Positions 8,998-18,743 are shown, numbered from the stretch's first letter. The stretch: DNA of 64,000 bases from UBA1672 sp964352665 (GCA_964352665.1 CAYGSJ010000002.1:124001-188000); one strand, 5' to 3'. Notes: generated from the letters alone by a model not told the origin. Numbers and translations are program-made.

Positions 8998-10764
8998 TCA
9001 ACTTATTTTACCCTTTAACCAATCCTGATGTTCCTGATCCAGTAAGGAAGACAGGGCTTGGTCAAGGTAAAGGTTGTAATTACTCAACCACTTTTGCTCT
9101 TCCGGCTCTAACATGGAAAAATCAATTAAGCTGTTATCAAAGGGCGCAAGAGATACTGTTTCGAACCCGAGCATACCCTCGCCATCTTCATCTTGTACCA
9201 AAACCAGATTCTCGATACGAATGCCGTACTCATTCTCCTTGTAATATCCTGGCTCGTTAGAAATCAACATACCGGCCCTAAACGCACGCTCTCCACGCAA
9301 AGACATATTCGCCGCAGCCTCGTGAACACATAAATAACACCCAACCCCGTGCCCTGTTCCATGAGCATAATCAAGACCCGCCTCTTGCAAGGACTGGCGC
9401 GCCAAAGCATCAATTTCCTTACCAATCGTACCCTTTGGAAAACATGCCTTTGCCACGGCAATATGCCCCTTCAAAACACGCGTGTAATTTTCCTTCATCT
9501 CCTGCGTAGGTTTACCAATTGCAATAGTGCGCGTGATATCTGTCGTGCCCCACTTATATTGCCCGCCGCTATCAACCAGTAATAAGCCGCCCTCTTTTAT
9601 AGATGCATTGGTTTCATCGGAAGACCTGTAATGCACAACCGCACCATTAGACCCAAATCCTGCAATCGTTGGAAAACTGGGCCCGACATAATCCTTACTC
9701 TCCTGCCTGAAAGATTCCAGTTTGGCCTCAACAGATAATTCTGTTTCACCGCCCTTTCCAACCTCATCATCAACCCATTTTAAAAACTTAACCATGGCCA
9801 CACCGTCTTGAATATGTGCATGACGAATAGCGGTTCTCTCGGATTCGTTCTTGATCGATTTTGGCAAAATACATGGGTCTTCTTTATCCAGACAATCCAA
9901 TCCGTGAGCATCCATTACGGCTTCAAAACCAATCGGTGCAGTAATACGATCCAGCCATACTTTCCCGTCAATCGCCTTGATAATCGTTTCAAAATTTTCA
10001 AAATCATGAACCCGCACATCCTGCCCCAAGGATTTTAAAACACGACCAGAAACCTTCTTGCGGCTAATAAACCAATCCAGACTCCCGTCATCATGTAATA
10101 GGGCATAAGACAAAACCAAAGGAGAAAAGCTGATATCATTTCCCCGCACATTCAACAGCCAACAAATCGAATCACTCATCGTTATCAAACACGCAGAGCA
10201 CTCCTCCTTCCTGATTTTTGATGCTATTTTCTGTCGTTTTTCTTCCGATGACCTACCCGCAATCTCGTCGGGAAAAATAATGACCTCGGCACAGGGGCGC
10301 GATGGCTGGTCTTCCCATATCAAATCCACAAGGTTTTGCTGCACGGGAACCACGTCAATGCCATGCTCTGCTACCGCCTCCTTCATACGCTCGATTTGCT
10401 TGGGCGTATGAAGCCACGGATCATATCCTATTTTCGCTCCTGCACTTGCATTGGTGCTCAACCACCACCCCACAGAGATTTCTGTACTGTCTCCCGTCAT
10501 GTATAGCGCAGAATCAACCTGATTTTTTAATTGAATTGTATACCGACCATCGCTTAACACCGCCGCTTTTTCTGCAAGAATAACTGCAACACCCGCACTT
10601 CCTGTAAAACCCGTTAACCACGCAAGACGCTCGGCATAATCCGCCAGAAACTCTCCCTGATACTCATCCGTACGCGGTAAAATATATCCGTCCAGGTCAA
10701 ATTTCTTTATTTCGTCTCTTAGACTTGCAAGTCTTTCTTGATATTCATCAGACTTTTCTGGCAT
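8998..10764 (-). CDS. pepP: Xaa-Pro aminopeptidase (M24B, aminopeptidase P)
   Basis: Removes N-terminal residues preceding proline. The 588-aa product has the long M24B layout: two creatinase-like N-terminal domains (start DGYILPRTDEYQGEF; LTGFTGSAG) and a C-terminal pita-bread metal domain. Visible metal-ligand motifs are LLVDSGGQYKWGTTDITRT, the HGTGHGVGCYLCVHE helix and ISNEPGYY plus IRIENLV. The start at 10764 (MPEKSDEYQERL) is chosen because the upstream extension is hydrophobic, unlike the family, and overlaps the divergent mipZ promoter area. Confidence 0.93.
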   Translation of the reverse strand: MPEKSDEYQERLASLRDEIKKFDLDGYILPRTDEYQGEFLADYAERLAWLTGFTGSAGVAVILAEKAAVLSDGRYTIQLKNQVDSALYMTGDSTEISVGWWLSTNASAGAKIGYDPWLHTPKQIERMKEAVAEHGIDVVPVQQNLVDLIWEDQPSRPCAEVIIFPDEIAGRSSEEKRQKIASKIRKEECSACLITMSDSICWLLNVRGNDISFSPLVLSYALLHDDGSLDWFISRKKVSGRVLKSLGQDVRVHDFENFETIIKAIDGKVWLDRITAPIGFEAVMDAHGLDCLDKEDPCILPKSIKNESERTAIRHAHIQDGVAMVKFLKWVDDEVGKGGETELSVEAKLESFRQESKDYVGPSFPTIAGFGSNGAVVHYRSSDETNASIKEGGLLLVDSGGQYKWGTTDITRTIAIGKPTQEMKENYTRVLKGHIAVAKACFPKGTIGKEIDALARQSLQEAGLDYAHGTGHGVGCYLCVHEAAANMSLRGERAFRAGMLISNEPGYYKENEYGIRIENLVLVQDEDGEGMLGFETVSLAPFDNSLIDFSMLEPEEQKWLSNYNLYLDQALSSLLDQEHQDWLKGKIS

Positions 10765-10825
10765 GGTGATCTCTGTTCGTTTTGAGTATAGTTTCAAGAG
10801 CTTCAGACAGGATAAGATTTTAATA

Positions 10826-11686
10826 ATGAAAAATACAGCGCATATTATTGTTTTCGGCAACGAAAAAGGTGGATCGGGTAAATCTACAACCGCAATGCAT
10901 ACGGCCATCGCCCTGCTTCGTCTAGGATATCGTGTCGGAACAATAGACCTTGATGCGCGTCAGGGCACATTAACGCGCTATCTCAAAAAGCGTTTTGATT
11001 ATATCACCCGAAATCGGGAACACCTGCCAAGCCCCGCACATATTGCCATAGAGCGCAGCACAAAAGAAACAGTTGAACAACAACAACAAGAAGAAAATGC
11101 ATTCTTCATGATGGCGCTCGAAGAACTGGGCAATGTCAGCGACTTCATTATTATCGACACACCCGGAACAGACAGCTTCCTCGGAAGGCTGGCACATAGC
11201 TACGCCGACACACTCATCACACCGATGAATGATAGTTTCATTGATCTGGACCTGCTCGCAGACATCGACATGAAACATTATGATGTCAAAGGACCCTCTA
11301 TTTATTCCGCAATGGTCGAAACCCAGCGCAGAAAAAGAAAAGAGCGTGATGAAGGCATCATTGACTGGATCGTAATGCGCAACCGCATGACGCACCTGAA
11401 CACCAACAATAATAAAATCATTACAAAGCTTTTGACCGAGATTTCCGGTCTGGCAAAATTCAGACTTGCTCCCGGTTTTGGTGAGCGTGTTGTGTTCAAG
11501 GAACTCTTCCTTCAGGGCCTTACTCTGCTTGACCTGAAGGAAGCCCAGGAAGAGGAACTCACACTATCCCAAATCGCTGCAAGACAAGAGGTGCGCAACC
11601 TCATATTGGAAATCGGGCCGGAACGCATCAAGGGACACAGAAAACCCCAAGAGCCAACCGAAGAAAAACTGGCTATGAGCGCATAA
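10826..11686 (+). CDS. mipZ: MipZ, ParA-like inhibitor of FtsZ placement
   Basis: P-loop ATPase of 286 aa that in alphaproteobacteria forms a gradient from ParB-marked origins and keeps FtsZ at midcell. The deviant Walker A GGSGKST is at 15-21 after HIIVFGNEK. DLDARQGTLTRY and DFIIIDTPGTDS follow, as does the characteristic DWIVMRNRMTHLNTNN segment. I chose ATG 10826 since MKNTAHIIVFGNEKGG matches the family start; the upstream in-frame extension overlaps pepP. The pepP and mipZ starts are divergent, 61 nt apart. A small membrane gene follows 10 nt later. Confidence 0.95.
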   Translation: MKNTAHIIVFGNEKGGSGKSTTAMHTAIALLRLGYRVGTIDLDARQGTLTRYLKKRFDYITRNREHLPSPAHIAIERSTKETVEQQQQEENAFFMMALEELGNVSDFIIIDTPGTDSFLGRLAHSYADTLITPMNDSFIDLDLLADIDMKHYDVKGPSIYSAMVETQRRKRKERDEGIIDWIVMRNRMTHLNTNNNKIITKLLTEISGLAKFRLAPGFGERVVFKELFLQGLTLLDLKEAQEEELTLSQIAARQEVRNLILEIGPERIKGHRKPQEPTEEKLAMSA

Positions 11687-11696
11687 AGGATAACAT

Positions 11697-11957
11697 ATGG
11701 TTTACCTCGTTTACCTCGTCGGACTTTTAATCGCAATTGGGGCGTTTTATATCTTTTTCATTAAAGCCACACCACAGCAAATCCGTCAGGCTATAAAATT
11801 TATTCTGGCGACAATTTATATTTTTATCCTGCTGTTTTTTGCCCTGACCGGACGCGTTGCCATTTCAATCGCACTGCTTGTCCTTTGCCTCCCCCTTATC
11901 TTTCCCTATCTCAAACGCAAATTCAGCGATGATGAGGACAAGGAAAAAGAAGAATAA
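11697..11957 (+). CDS. Small membrane protein, resembles the N-terminus of mipZ-linked DnaJ-like proteins
   Basis: Product of 86 aa with three hydrophobic stretches (about 3-21, 33-49, 52-70) and a highly charged tail (KRKFSDDEDKEKEE). The order TPQQIRQAIKF followed by a hydrophobic segment and LTGRVAISIALLVL resembles the membrane part of the J-domain protein often found next to mipZ in alphaproteobacteria. Here the frame stops before any J domain and no HPD motif is present. This similarity is from memory of the family. SD AAAGGATAAC precedes the ATG, 10 nt after mipZ. Confidence 0.6.
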   Translation: MVYLVYLVGLLIAIGAFYIFFIKATPQQIRQAIKFILATIYIFILLFFALTGRVAISIALLVLCLPLIFPYLKRKFSDDEDKEKEE

Positions 11958-12041
11958 ACAAGGCTCTAAGGGCTTGCTCTGCCCGACAAAATATGGCACA
12001 GACTTCAGTACTTTGTAAAACATAGCGAGTGTTAAGGCACC

Positions 12042-12914
12042 ATGACACACAAACCTGTTAAAAAAGCTGTTTTTCCTGTTGCCGGACTTGGCACGCGATT
12101 CCTGCCTGCTACCAAGGCAATGCCGAAGGAAATGCTCCCCATTAATGACCGTCCACTGATACAGCATGTCTATGAAGAGGCACGCGATGCCGGCATAGAC
12201 GAATTTATCTTTGTCACTGGCCGCCATAAAAACATGCTCGAAGAACATTTTGATTATCAGCCGGAGCTGGAGCAAACTCTGGAATCGCGCAATAAAGACG
12301 CCATGCTCAACAAAGTACGCGATTCCGAAATGCCCGCAGGAAAACTTTTCCTGACCCGCCAACCCAAACCGCTCGGCCTCGGCCATGCCGTGTGGTGTGC
12401 CCAAAAGCTGATAGAAAACGAACCCTTTGCAATTATACTTCCAGACGACCTTGTGAACTATAAGGAAGGGTGCCTTTCACAAATGATTGCTGCTTATAAT
12501 GAATATGGTGGAAATATTGTGGCAGTGAAAGAAGTTCCGCGCGAGGAAACATCCAAATACGGTATTCTCGATATAGAAGAAGATCGCGGCGATATCGTTT
12601 CTATTAAAGGGCTGGTTGAAAAGCCAAAACCGGAAGATGCCCCGTCGACTCTGTCTATTATCGGTCGTTATATCCTGCAACCCGAAGTTTTCGATCATCT
12701 CTCCGCTTTCGAAAAAGGGGCTGGTAATGAAATCCAGCTCACCGATGCTATGGCCAAGCTCCTTGGAAAACAACCTTTCCACGGATTAAGATTTAAAGGA
12801 GAGCATTACGACTGCGGAAGCCGTCTGGGTTTTATCGCTGCCAATCTTGCCTATAGTCTGAAAGACAAAGAAATCGGTAAGGGCGTCCAAGCCATTCTTG
12901 ATAACTACAAATAA
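12042..12914 (+). CDS. galU: UTP-glucose-1-phosphate uridylyltransferase
   Basis: Makes UDP-glucose for envelope polysaccharide synthesis. The 290-aa product has the nucleotidyltransferase signature GLGTRFLPATKAMPKEML at about 14-31, PDDLV near 137, the GRYILQPEVFDHL helix and the GEHYDCGSRLGF end block, all as in GalU. A phosphomannomutase/phosphoglucomutase gene starts 12 nt downstream; together they convert glucose-6-phosphate to UDP-glucose. Confidence 0.96.
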   Translation: MTHKPVKKAVFPVAGLGTRFLPATKAMPKEMLPINDRPLIQHVYEEARDAGIDEFIFVTGRHKNMLEEHFDYQPELEQTLESRNKDAMLNKVRDSEMPAGKLFLTRQPKPLGLGHAVWCAQKLIENEPFAIILPDDLVNYKEGCLSQMIAAYNEYGGNIVAVKEVPREETSKYGILDIEEDRGDIVSIKGLVEKPKPEDAPSTLSIIGRYILQPEVFDHLSAFEKGAGNEIQLTDAMAKLLGKQPFHGLRFKGEHYDCGSRLGFIAANLAYSLKDKEIGKGVQAILDNYK

Positions 12915-12926
12915 CGCCCGACGATC

Positions 12927-14321
12927 ATGAAGCACCTCTTTCACCCCACAATTTTACGTGAGTACGATATAAGAGGCCAGATCGATAAAAACCTCTCCGA
13001 AAAAGATGCCTACGCCTTGGGGCGCGCCTTTGCAAACTATGTAAGACAAGAATGTCCGGAAAAAGACACGCCCAAAGTCTGCGTTGGATATGACGGCAGA
13101 ATAACCTCCCCGAAACTTTCGGAGCAACTGATTGATGGCCTGTTACAGGGCGGTATCCATGTTATAAAAATTGGCCTTGGCCCTACCCCTATGCTCTATT
13201 TCTCGGTCAAACATTACGAAGCCGATGCCGGCGTCATAGTGACAGGCTCCCATAATCCGCCGGACTATAATGGTTTTAAAATGACCCTCAATAAATCTCC
13301 CGTCTTTGGCGATGCCATCCAGACAATAGGAGAACTAGCGGCCTCCGGCGATTTATACGAAGGACAAGGCCATCTGGAAGAACGGGACATCAAACAAATA
13401 TATGTCGATCGACTCATTCACGACCTCGCCTTAACGCGTGATATGACCGTTGCGTGGGATGCCGGAAACGGCGCCGCCGGTGAAATATTACAATTGCTTG
13501 TAGAAAAAATACCGGGCGCACATCATTTGCTCTATGAAAACATTGACGGCACATTTCCCAACCATCACCCCGACCCCACCGTGGATGATAACCTTATAGA
13601 TCTTCAAAAACTGGTCACAGAAAAACAATGCGATCTTGGTATCGCCTTTGACGGAGATGGAGATCGTATAGGCGTGGTCGATGAAAAAGGCACTGTCCTG
13701 AGATGCGACATGCTTATGACCATCTATGCCCGCGAAGTTATTAAAAACAACCCCGGAGCCTATATCATTGGCGATGTAAAATGTTCACAAGTCATGTTCG
13801 ATGAAATCTCGAATATGGGCGGCACCCCAATTATGTGGAAAACCGGACACTCTCTGGTCAAAGATAAAATGCGCGAACTCAACGCCCCCCTCGCCGGAGA
13901 ACTGAGCGGACACATATTCTTTGCCGATAAATATTACGGTTTTGACGATGCCTTATATTGTGCCATTCGCTTATTAAACGAGCTTTCCAATACCAAAGGC
14001 GGCTTATCCGAACTCACCAGACACTTGCCGCAACTATTCAACACACCGGAAATCCGCATAGAGGTAAGGGAAGAAGAAAAATTCAATCTTGTCCCGCAGG
14101 TGCTTAACAGCTTAAAGGATAATACAAATCCTGACCTATCCATTAATGACTTAGACGGAATCCGCGTATCCACCTCCGATGGATGGTGGTTGCTTCGCCC
14201 CTCTAACACGCAAGACGTTCTGGTCGCCCGCGTAGAGAGCAATAGCGCCGATGGCTTCGCACGGCTCAAAAAGATGATGGATGAAGAAATTAAAAAATTA
14301 GGGTATAGTCTACCCTGTTAG
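12927..14321 (+). CDS. Phosphomannomutase/phosphoglucomutase
   Basis: Alpha-D-phosphohexomutase of 464 aa. Phospho-serine loop TGSHNPPDYNGFK with Ser108, metal loop DGDGD at 242-246 (FDGDGDRIGVV), sugar-binding loop GELSGHIFF near 323, and C-terminal phosphate loop RPSNTQDVLVARVE. The N-terminal FHPTILREYDIRG is typical of the bifunctional AlgC/ManB-type enzyme. It interconverts 1- and 6-phosphates of glucose or mannose, feeding GalU encoded just upstream. Confidence 0.94.
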   Translation: MKHLFHPTILREYDIRGQIDKNLSEKDAYALGRAFANYVRQECPEKDTPKVCVGYDGRITSPKLSEQLIDGLLQGGIHVIKIGLGPTPMLYFSVKHYEADAGVIVTGSHNPPDYNGFKMTLNKSPVFGDAIQTIGELAASGDLYEGQGHLEERDIKQIYVDRLIHDLALTRDMTVAWDAGNGAAGEILQLLVEKIPGAHHLLYENIDGTFPNHHPDPTVDDNLIDLQKLVTEKQCDLGIAFDGDGDRIGVVDEKGTVLRCDMLMTIYAREVIKNNPGAYIIGDVKCSQVMFDEISNMGGTPIMWKTGHSLVKDKMRELNAPLAGELSGHIFFADKYYGFDDALYCAIRLLNELSNTKGGLSELTRHLPQLFNTPEIRIEVREEEKFNLVPQVLNSLKDNTNPDLSINDLDGIRVSTSDGWWLLRPSNTQDVLVARVESNSADGFARLKKMMDEEIKKLGYSLPC

Positions 14322-14370
14322 ATCGAATCGTTCCGCTCTCGGGAACACCAGAAAAAGTGAATACAATACT

Positions 14371-15015
14371 ATGAACAATACAACCAGCGTACGAATTCTT
14401 GAAATCATGGCATCAAAAATATGTCACGACCTTATCAGTCCTGTCGGCGCGGTTGCCAATGGTGTTGAAATCCTTGAAGAGATGGGACCTGATGCAGGGG
14501 AAGATGTCTCCCAGCTTATCGCATACAGCGCAGCACAAGCCAATGCAAAGCTAAAGGCCTTACGGCTTGCCTACGGCATGGGTGGTGCAGACAGCAGCAT
14601 TATCGCCGAGGATGTCCATAAAATTTTTGGCGAGTACATCGCCGGTGAGGCCCGCGTCCAACAAAAATGGGACCCGCACGCCGATATCGGACTACAACCA
14701 CAAGCAGGATTTGCAAAAACCCTGATCTCTGCACTTATCTTGGCAACCGAAGCTCTACCTAAGGGCGGCGTCATTTCTGTTACGGCTGATGGAGAAGATA
14801 CAACACTCATCACCGGAGAGGGAGAAAACGCACATTTCCGTGACGGCTACCTTAATGCACTCGCAGGAAAAACTCTGGAAACAGAACTAGAGCCCCAACA
14901 GGCACATGCTTATATAACCGGCCTTCTCATGAAAAATTACGGCTTTGATATCAAGGTTGATGAAACAGAAAATAATTTTATTTTCTTGAGAATAAAAAAG
15001 GCTGATGTATCCTAG
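14371..15015 (+). CDS. chpT: Histidine phosphotransferase ChpT
   Basis: Family of alphaproteobacterial phosphotransferases that pass phosphate from CckA to CtrA and CpdR. The 214-aa product begins with the dimerisation/phosphoacceptor helix ASKICHDLISPVGAVANGVE, phospho-His19, and ends in a degenerate ATPase-like domain without N- or G-boxes, as expected for ChpT. It lies directly before the chemotaxis operon on the same strand, separated by 160 nt. No ctrA or cckA is in the window. The location ties cell-cycle or motility control to chemotaxis genes. Confidence 0.9.
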   Translation: MNNTTSVRILEIMASKICHDLISPVGAVANGVEILEEMGPDAGEDVSQLIAYSAAQANAKLKALRLAYGMGGADSSIIAEDVHKIFGEYIAGEARVQQKWDPHADIGLQPQAGFAKTLISALILATEALPKGGVISVTADGEDTTLITGEGENAHFRDGYLNALAGKTLETELEPQQAHAYITGLLMKNYGFDIKVDETENNFIFLRIKKADVS

Positions 15016-15094
15016 CCAAACTATAGTATCTTCGTAATATAAAACTATTTTAAGGCCCTGCATAAACTGGGAGCCTGATAGATGCTTAGAGCAT

Positions 15095-15115
15095 GTGCAC
15101 ATTTTTTATGTGCAC
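15095..15115 (+). promoter_or_regulatory. Perfect inverted repeat upstream of cheA
   Basis: GTGCACAT (15095-15102) and ATGTGCAC (15108-15115) flank a T5 loop, 61 nt before the cheA start. It lacks a downstream T-run on the plus strand, so it may be an operator or an RNA leader hairpin. Confidence 0.45.
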
Positions 15116-15175
15116 CCGTGATCAGGATTGGAACCAGACTACAGGAGCCACGCTATTTTTGAGAGGGTAGTAAGC

Positions 15176-17764
15176 ATGGATGATCTTATCTCGGAATTTT
15201 TGACAGAGACAAATGAAAGCCTTGAGGAACTGGATCTTGATCTGGTTAATTTAGAACAAAATCCCAATGACAAGGATTTATTGGGCAAGATTTTCCGTCT
15301 TATGCATACCATCAAGGGAACATGCGGATTCCTCGACCTTCCCCGCCTTGAAAAGATTGCACATCACGCAGAAAATGTTCTGGGGCGCTTCCGTGACGGT
15401 GATCTGGAAGTAACGGCAGAATACGTCACCCTTATTTTTGAATCCATAGACAGAATTAAATTCATCGTGGCCGCACTCGGTGAAACAGGTGCGGAACCAG
15501 AAGGTCGCGACACCGAAATCATCACAAAACTAGATGCCGCCTACGAAGGCAAAACACTTTCCGGCGACAAATCTTCCGCAGAAGAAAAAGAAGAAACACC
15601 CGGCAAAACTTCTATAGAGGAAATTGAGGCTGCCTCTAGCAATAAGCCCGCCTCCACACAAACACTGCGCGTTAATGTCGATGTTCTGGAAGATCTAATG
15701 ACAACGGTGAGCGAACTGGTGCTAACACGAAATCAACTCCTGCAGATTCTGCGTGTGCAAGGCGACACAGATTTCTCTGCTCCACTGCAACGCCTTAACC
15801 ACGCTGTCTCCGACCTTCAGGAAGGCGTGATGAAAACACGCATGCAACCCATAGGAAATGCATGGTCTAAACTGCCTCGTATTATTCGCGACCTCAGCAT
15901 GGAACTGGGTAAAAAGATTGAGCTGACTATGAGTGGGGAAGACACCGAGCTCGACCGTCAGGTTCTGGAGATGATAAAGGATCCCCTAACACATATGGTG
16001 CGCAACTCGGGTGACCACGGCATAGAAATGCCCGCAGACCGCATCGCGGCCGGCAAACCGGAAACCGGAAAGATCCATCTCTATGCATTCCACGAGGGCG
16101 GACACATCATCATACGCATCTCCGACGATGGAAAGGGCCTTTCGCATTCCAAAATCAAAGAGGAAATTATCCAAAATGGTCTGGCCACACCCGAAGAACT
16201 TGATGGCATGTCAAACCAGCAAATTCAACAATTCATCTTCCATGCCGGATTCTCGACCGCAGAAAAAGTGACCGCCGTTTCCGGACGGGGCGTGGGTATG
16301 GACGTCGTCAAAACCAATATCGAAAAAATCGGTGGCTCCATAGAACTAAAATCAGAGGAAGGTAAAGGCTCGACCTTTACAATTAAAATCCCGCTCACTC
16401 TAGCCATTGTTTCGGCCCTAATTGTAGAAGCCGAGGGGGAACGCTTTGCCATACCACAACTCTCCGTTCGTGAACTTGTCATGGTGTCTGACAATGGGGA
16501 CAATCGCGTTGAATATATAAAAGGATCACCGGTCTTCCGTTTGCGTGACCGCCTTCTGCCGCTTGTCTCTCTTGGAAATATTCTTGGCCTGACTGAAGAC
16601 GAATCCGTCGGGCTCGAACTGGAAGATGCAGAAGCAGAAAATAAATCGATCCTGAAATCAGAGGGTAAGAATATCTATCTGGTTATTGCCCAAGTCGGCG
16701 GGTACGAGTTCGGTATTATTGTTGACCGCGTCTTTGATACCGAGGAAATTGTGGTTAAGCCGGTCGCCAAAATGCTTAAGAATTTAACACTGTTCTCGGG
16801 CAACACAATACTTGGCGACGGTAGTGTTATCATGATCCTTGATCCTAACGGAATCGCACATAAGACCGGTAACATCGCCAATGCCGAAGAACCGGATATG
16901 CGTCAGACCGAGGAAAACTACCAGCCGGATTCAGATAAAAAAATACCCCTTCTGCTTTTCAAGGCCGGAAATAAAACACCCAAAACAGTCCCTCTGTCAT
17001 TAGTATCCCGTCTTGAAAATATTAAGATCAAGGATATTGAATTCTCAAGCGGCCAAATGACCGTTCAATACAGAGGCACACTTATGCCACTGGTAACATT
17101 TAATAGATCTGTTGAAGTCGGGACGGAGGGCTCTAAACCTGTTCTTGTTTTCACCGATAAAAAGCAATCCATGGGAATAATTGTCGATGAAATTATAGAT
17201 ATCGTCGAAGAACGCATCAATATACAGCTTGACGCAAAACAAGAGGGCATTCTCGGTAGTGCCATTATAGAGAATGAGGCAACTGATGTCGTTGATATCT
17301 CGCACTTTCTTGACCATGTTAATCGCGACTGGTTCAAGGATCATGACGATACCCCCTTTGGTGAACAAGGCGGAAACGCAAATCAGGCCATCAAAAAACG
17401 TGTGCTCCTTGTCGATGACAGTCCGTTCTTCCGTAACATGTTGACCCCCCTTCTGAGTATGGCCGGCTACGAAGTCACAACAATCGAAGGCCCCACCGAC
17501 GCCATTAAAATGTGCGAGCAAGGCGTTACCTTCGATATCATTATAAGTGATATCGACATGCCGGATATGGACGGGTTCGAATTTGCGCAACACATCAAAC
17601 AAAAAGATAATATCTGGGCAAACACACCCATGGTCGCCCTTTCGTCGCATGCCACCCCCAAGGATATTGAACGCGGGATGGAAGTTGGATTTACAAACTA
17701 TGTCGCAAAGTTTGACAAAGACACTTTACTAAAAACACTTTCCAAGACTCTCACGTCAAATTAA
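15176..17764 (+). CDS. cheA: Chemotaxis histidine kinase CheA with two CheW-like domains and a receiver domain
   Basis: Central kinase of the chemoreceptor array; 862 aa from ATG 15176 (MDDLISEFLTETNESLEELD). The N-terminal HPT domain has phospho-His44 in RLMHTIKGTCGF. An acidic linker, the P3 dimerisation helices (about 160-230) and a HATPase domain follow (N-box VRNSGDHGIEMP, ISDDGKGLS, GRGVGMDVVKT). Next come CheW-like P5 (about 405-560), a second degenerate CheW-like domain (about 590-710) and a C-terminal receiver with Asp792 in SDIDMPDMDG. No P2 CheY-docking domain is evident. cheW follows after 17 nt. Confidence 0.95.
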   Translation: MDDLISEFLTETNESLEELDLDLVNLEQNPNDKDLLGKIFRLMHTIKGTCGFLDLPRLEKIAHHAENVLGRFRDGDLEVTAEYVTLIFESIDRIKFIVAALGETGAEPEGRDTEIITKLDAAYEGKTLSGDKSSAEEKEETPGKTSIEEIEAASSNKPASTQTLRVNVDVLEDLMTTVSELVLTRNQLLQILRVQGDTDFSAPLQRLNHAVSDLQEGVMKTRMQPIGNAWSKLPRIIRDLSMELGKKIELTMSGEDTELDRQVLEMIKDPLTHMVRNSGDHGIEMPADRIAAGKPETGKIHLYAFHEGGHIIIRISDDGKGLSHSKIKEEIIQNGLATPEELDGMSNQQIQQFIFHAGFSTAEKVTAVSGRGVGMDVVKTNIEKIGGSIELKSEEGKGSTFTIKIPLTLAIVSALIVEAEGERFAIPQLSVRELVMVSDNGDNRVEYIKGSPVFRLRDRLLPLVSLGNILGLTEDESVGLELEDAEAENKSILKSEGKNIYLVIAQVGGYEFGIIVDRVFDTEEIVVKPVAKMLKNLTLFSGNTILGDGSVIMILDPNGIAHKTGNIANAEEPDMRQTEENYQPDSDKKIPLLLFKAGNKTPKTVPLSLVSRLENIKIKDIEFSSGQMTVQYRGTLMPLVTFNRSVEVGTEGSKPVLVFTDKKQSMGIIVDEIIDIVEERINIQLDAKQEGILGSAIIENEATDVVDISHFLDHVNRDWFKDHDDTPFGEQGGNANQAIKKRVLLVDDSPFFRNMLTPLLSMAGYEVTTIEGPTDAIKMCEQGVTFDIIISDIDMPDMDGFEFAQHIKQKDNIWANTPMVALSSHATPKDIERGMEVGFTNYVAKFDKDTLLKTLSKTLTSN

Positions 17765-17781
17765 TTGGAATTATAACAACA

Positions 17782-18237
17782 ATGCACACAGCAACAGAAA
17801 CAAGTGTCAGTTCCAAAGACTTCCTTACCGTCATGATTGCGGATCAAATGTTTGGCATACCCGTGATGCAAATTCAGGACGTTTTAAGAGAGCAGAAACT
17901 CACCCAAATTCCCCTCGCCTCAAAAGAAGTTGCAGGATCCATGAACCTGCGCGGGCGAATTGTAACCGCTATCGATGTCAGACGCCGGCTCGAACTACCG
18001 GATAGAGACAAAAACGAAAGCAGTATGAGTGTTGTCGTAGAACATGAAAACGAGCTCTTCAGCTTGATCATTGACTGTGTCGGCGACGTACTAAGCCTGA
18101 AAAACAATGCTTTGAAAAAGAACCCCGGAACACTGAACCCTGTCTGGGGTGATATCTCGACAGGGATATATCAACTTGATAAAAACCTGCTTGTCATTAT
18201 GGATGTCGCTAAACTTCTTGAAAATATAGCTGAGTAA
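17782..18237 (+). CDS. cheW: Chemotaxis coupling protein CheW
   Basis: Product of 151 aa consisting of a single CheW domain: FLTVMIADQMFGIPVMQIQDVLR at the start, GSMNLRGRIVTAIDVRRRLELP in the middle and a VVEHENELFSLIIDCVGDVL strand pair. It couples receptors to CheA in the array. It sits between cheA and cheY; 93 nt separate it from cheY, long enough for a secondary promoter. Confidence 0.95.
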   Translation: MHTATETSVSSKDFLTVMIADQMFGIPVMQIQDVLREQKLTQIPLASKEVAGSMNLRGRIVTAIDVRRRLELPDRDKNESSMSVVVEHENELFSLIIDCVGDVLSLKNNALKKNPGTLNPVWGDISTGIYQLDKNLLVIMDVAKLLENIAE

Positions 18238-18330
18238 ACTTGCCAGAAAACAGTGTTCATAAAGGCTTATTTCTTTTACATTAATTTCATAACTAAAGCA
18301 CTTACCTAGGTTGCTAAAAAGGAGAAGTCT

Positions 18331-18708
18331 ATGAAATCGTGTCTGATTGTTGACGATAGCCGCGTTGTAAGAAAAGTCGCAAGCCGTATTATTCGCGACC
18401 TTGGCTTTGAATGCAAAGAGGCCGAAAACGGACAAAAAGCCTGCGAAGCGTGCGAACAATCAATGCCCGACGCCATCATTCTTGATTGGAATATGCCCAT
18501 CATGAGCGGTATAGAATTTCTTGAAAAACTAAGGCAAACGGAAAAGGGAGACCACCCGAAAGTTATCTTTTGCACAACAGAAAATGATCTCGCTCACATA
18601 CAGCGTGCAATGCAGGCCGGCGCAAATGAATACATCATGAAACCATTCGACAGCGAAATCATAGAAACGAAATTCATTCAGGTCGGGCTAATAGAGCCAC
18701 GTAACTAA
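18331..18708 (+). CDS. cheY: Single-domain response regulator CheY
   Basis: Receiver domain only (125 aa). Acidic pocket VDDS at 7-10, phosphoacceptor Asp52 in LDWNMPIMSG, conserved Thr in FCTTEN near 82 and Lys in IMKPFD near 103. Phosphorylated by CheA, it would control the flagellar switch or another motility motor. Strong SD AAAGGAGAAG precedes the ATG. Confidence 0.94.
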   Translation: MKSCLIVDDSRVVRKVASRIIRDLGFECKEAENGQKACEACEQSMPDAIILDWNMPIMSGIEFLEKLRQTEKGDHPKVIFCTTENDLAHIQRAMQAGANEYIMKPFDSEIIETKFIQVGLIEPRN

Positions 18709-18743
18709 ATTAACAGGATTAATTTTTTTAACCGGGAACATGT

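Noticed and set aside
10765..10908. 48-residue N-terminal extension of pepP
   Set aside because: Hydrophobic, not typical of the family, and overlaps the divergent mipZ promoter and start.
18091..18459. Minus-strand 122-aa frame across the cheW-cheY gap
   Set aside because: It overlaps two real genes, has no SD and its sequence looks like a shadow frame.
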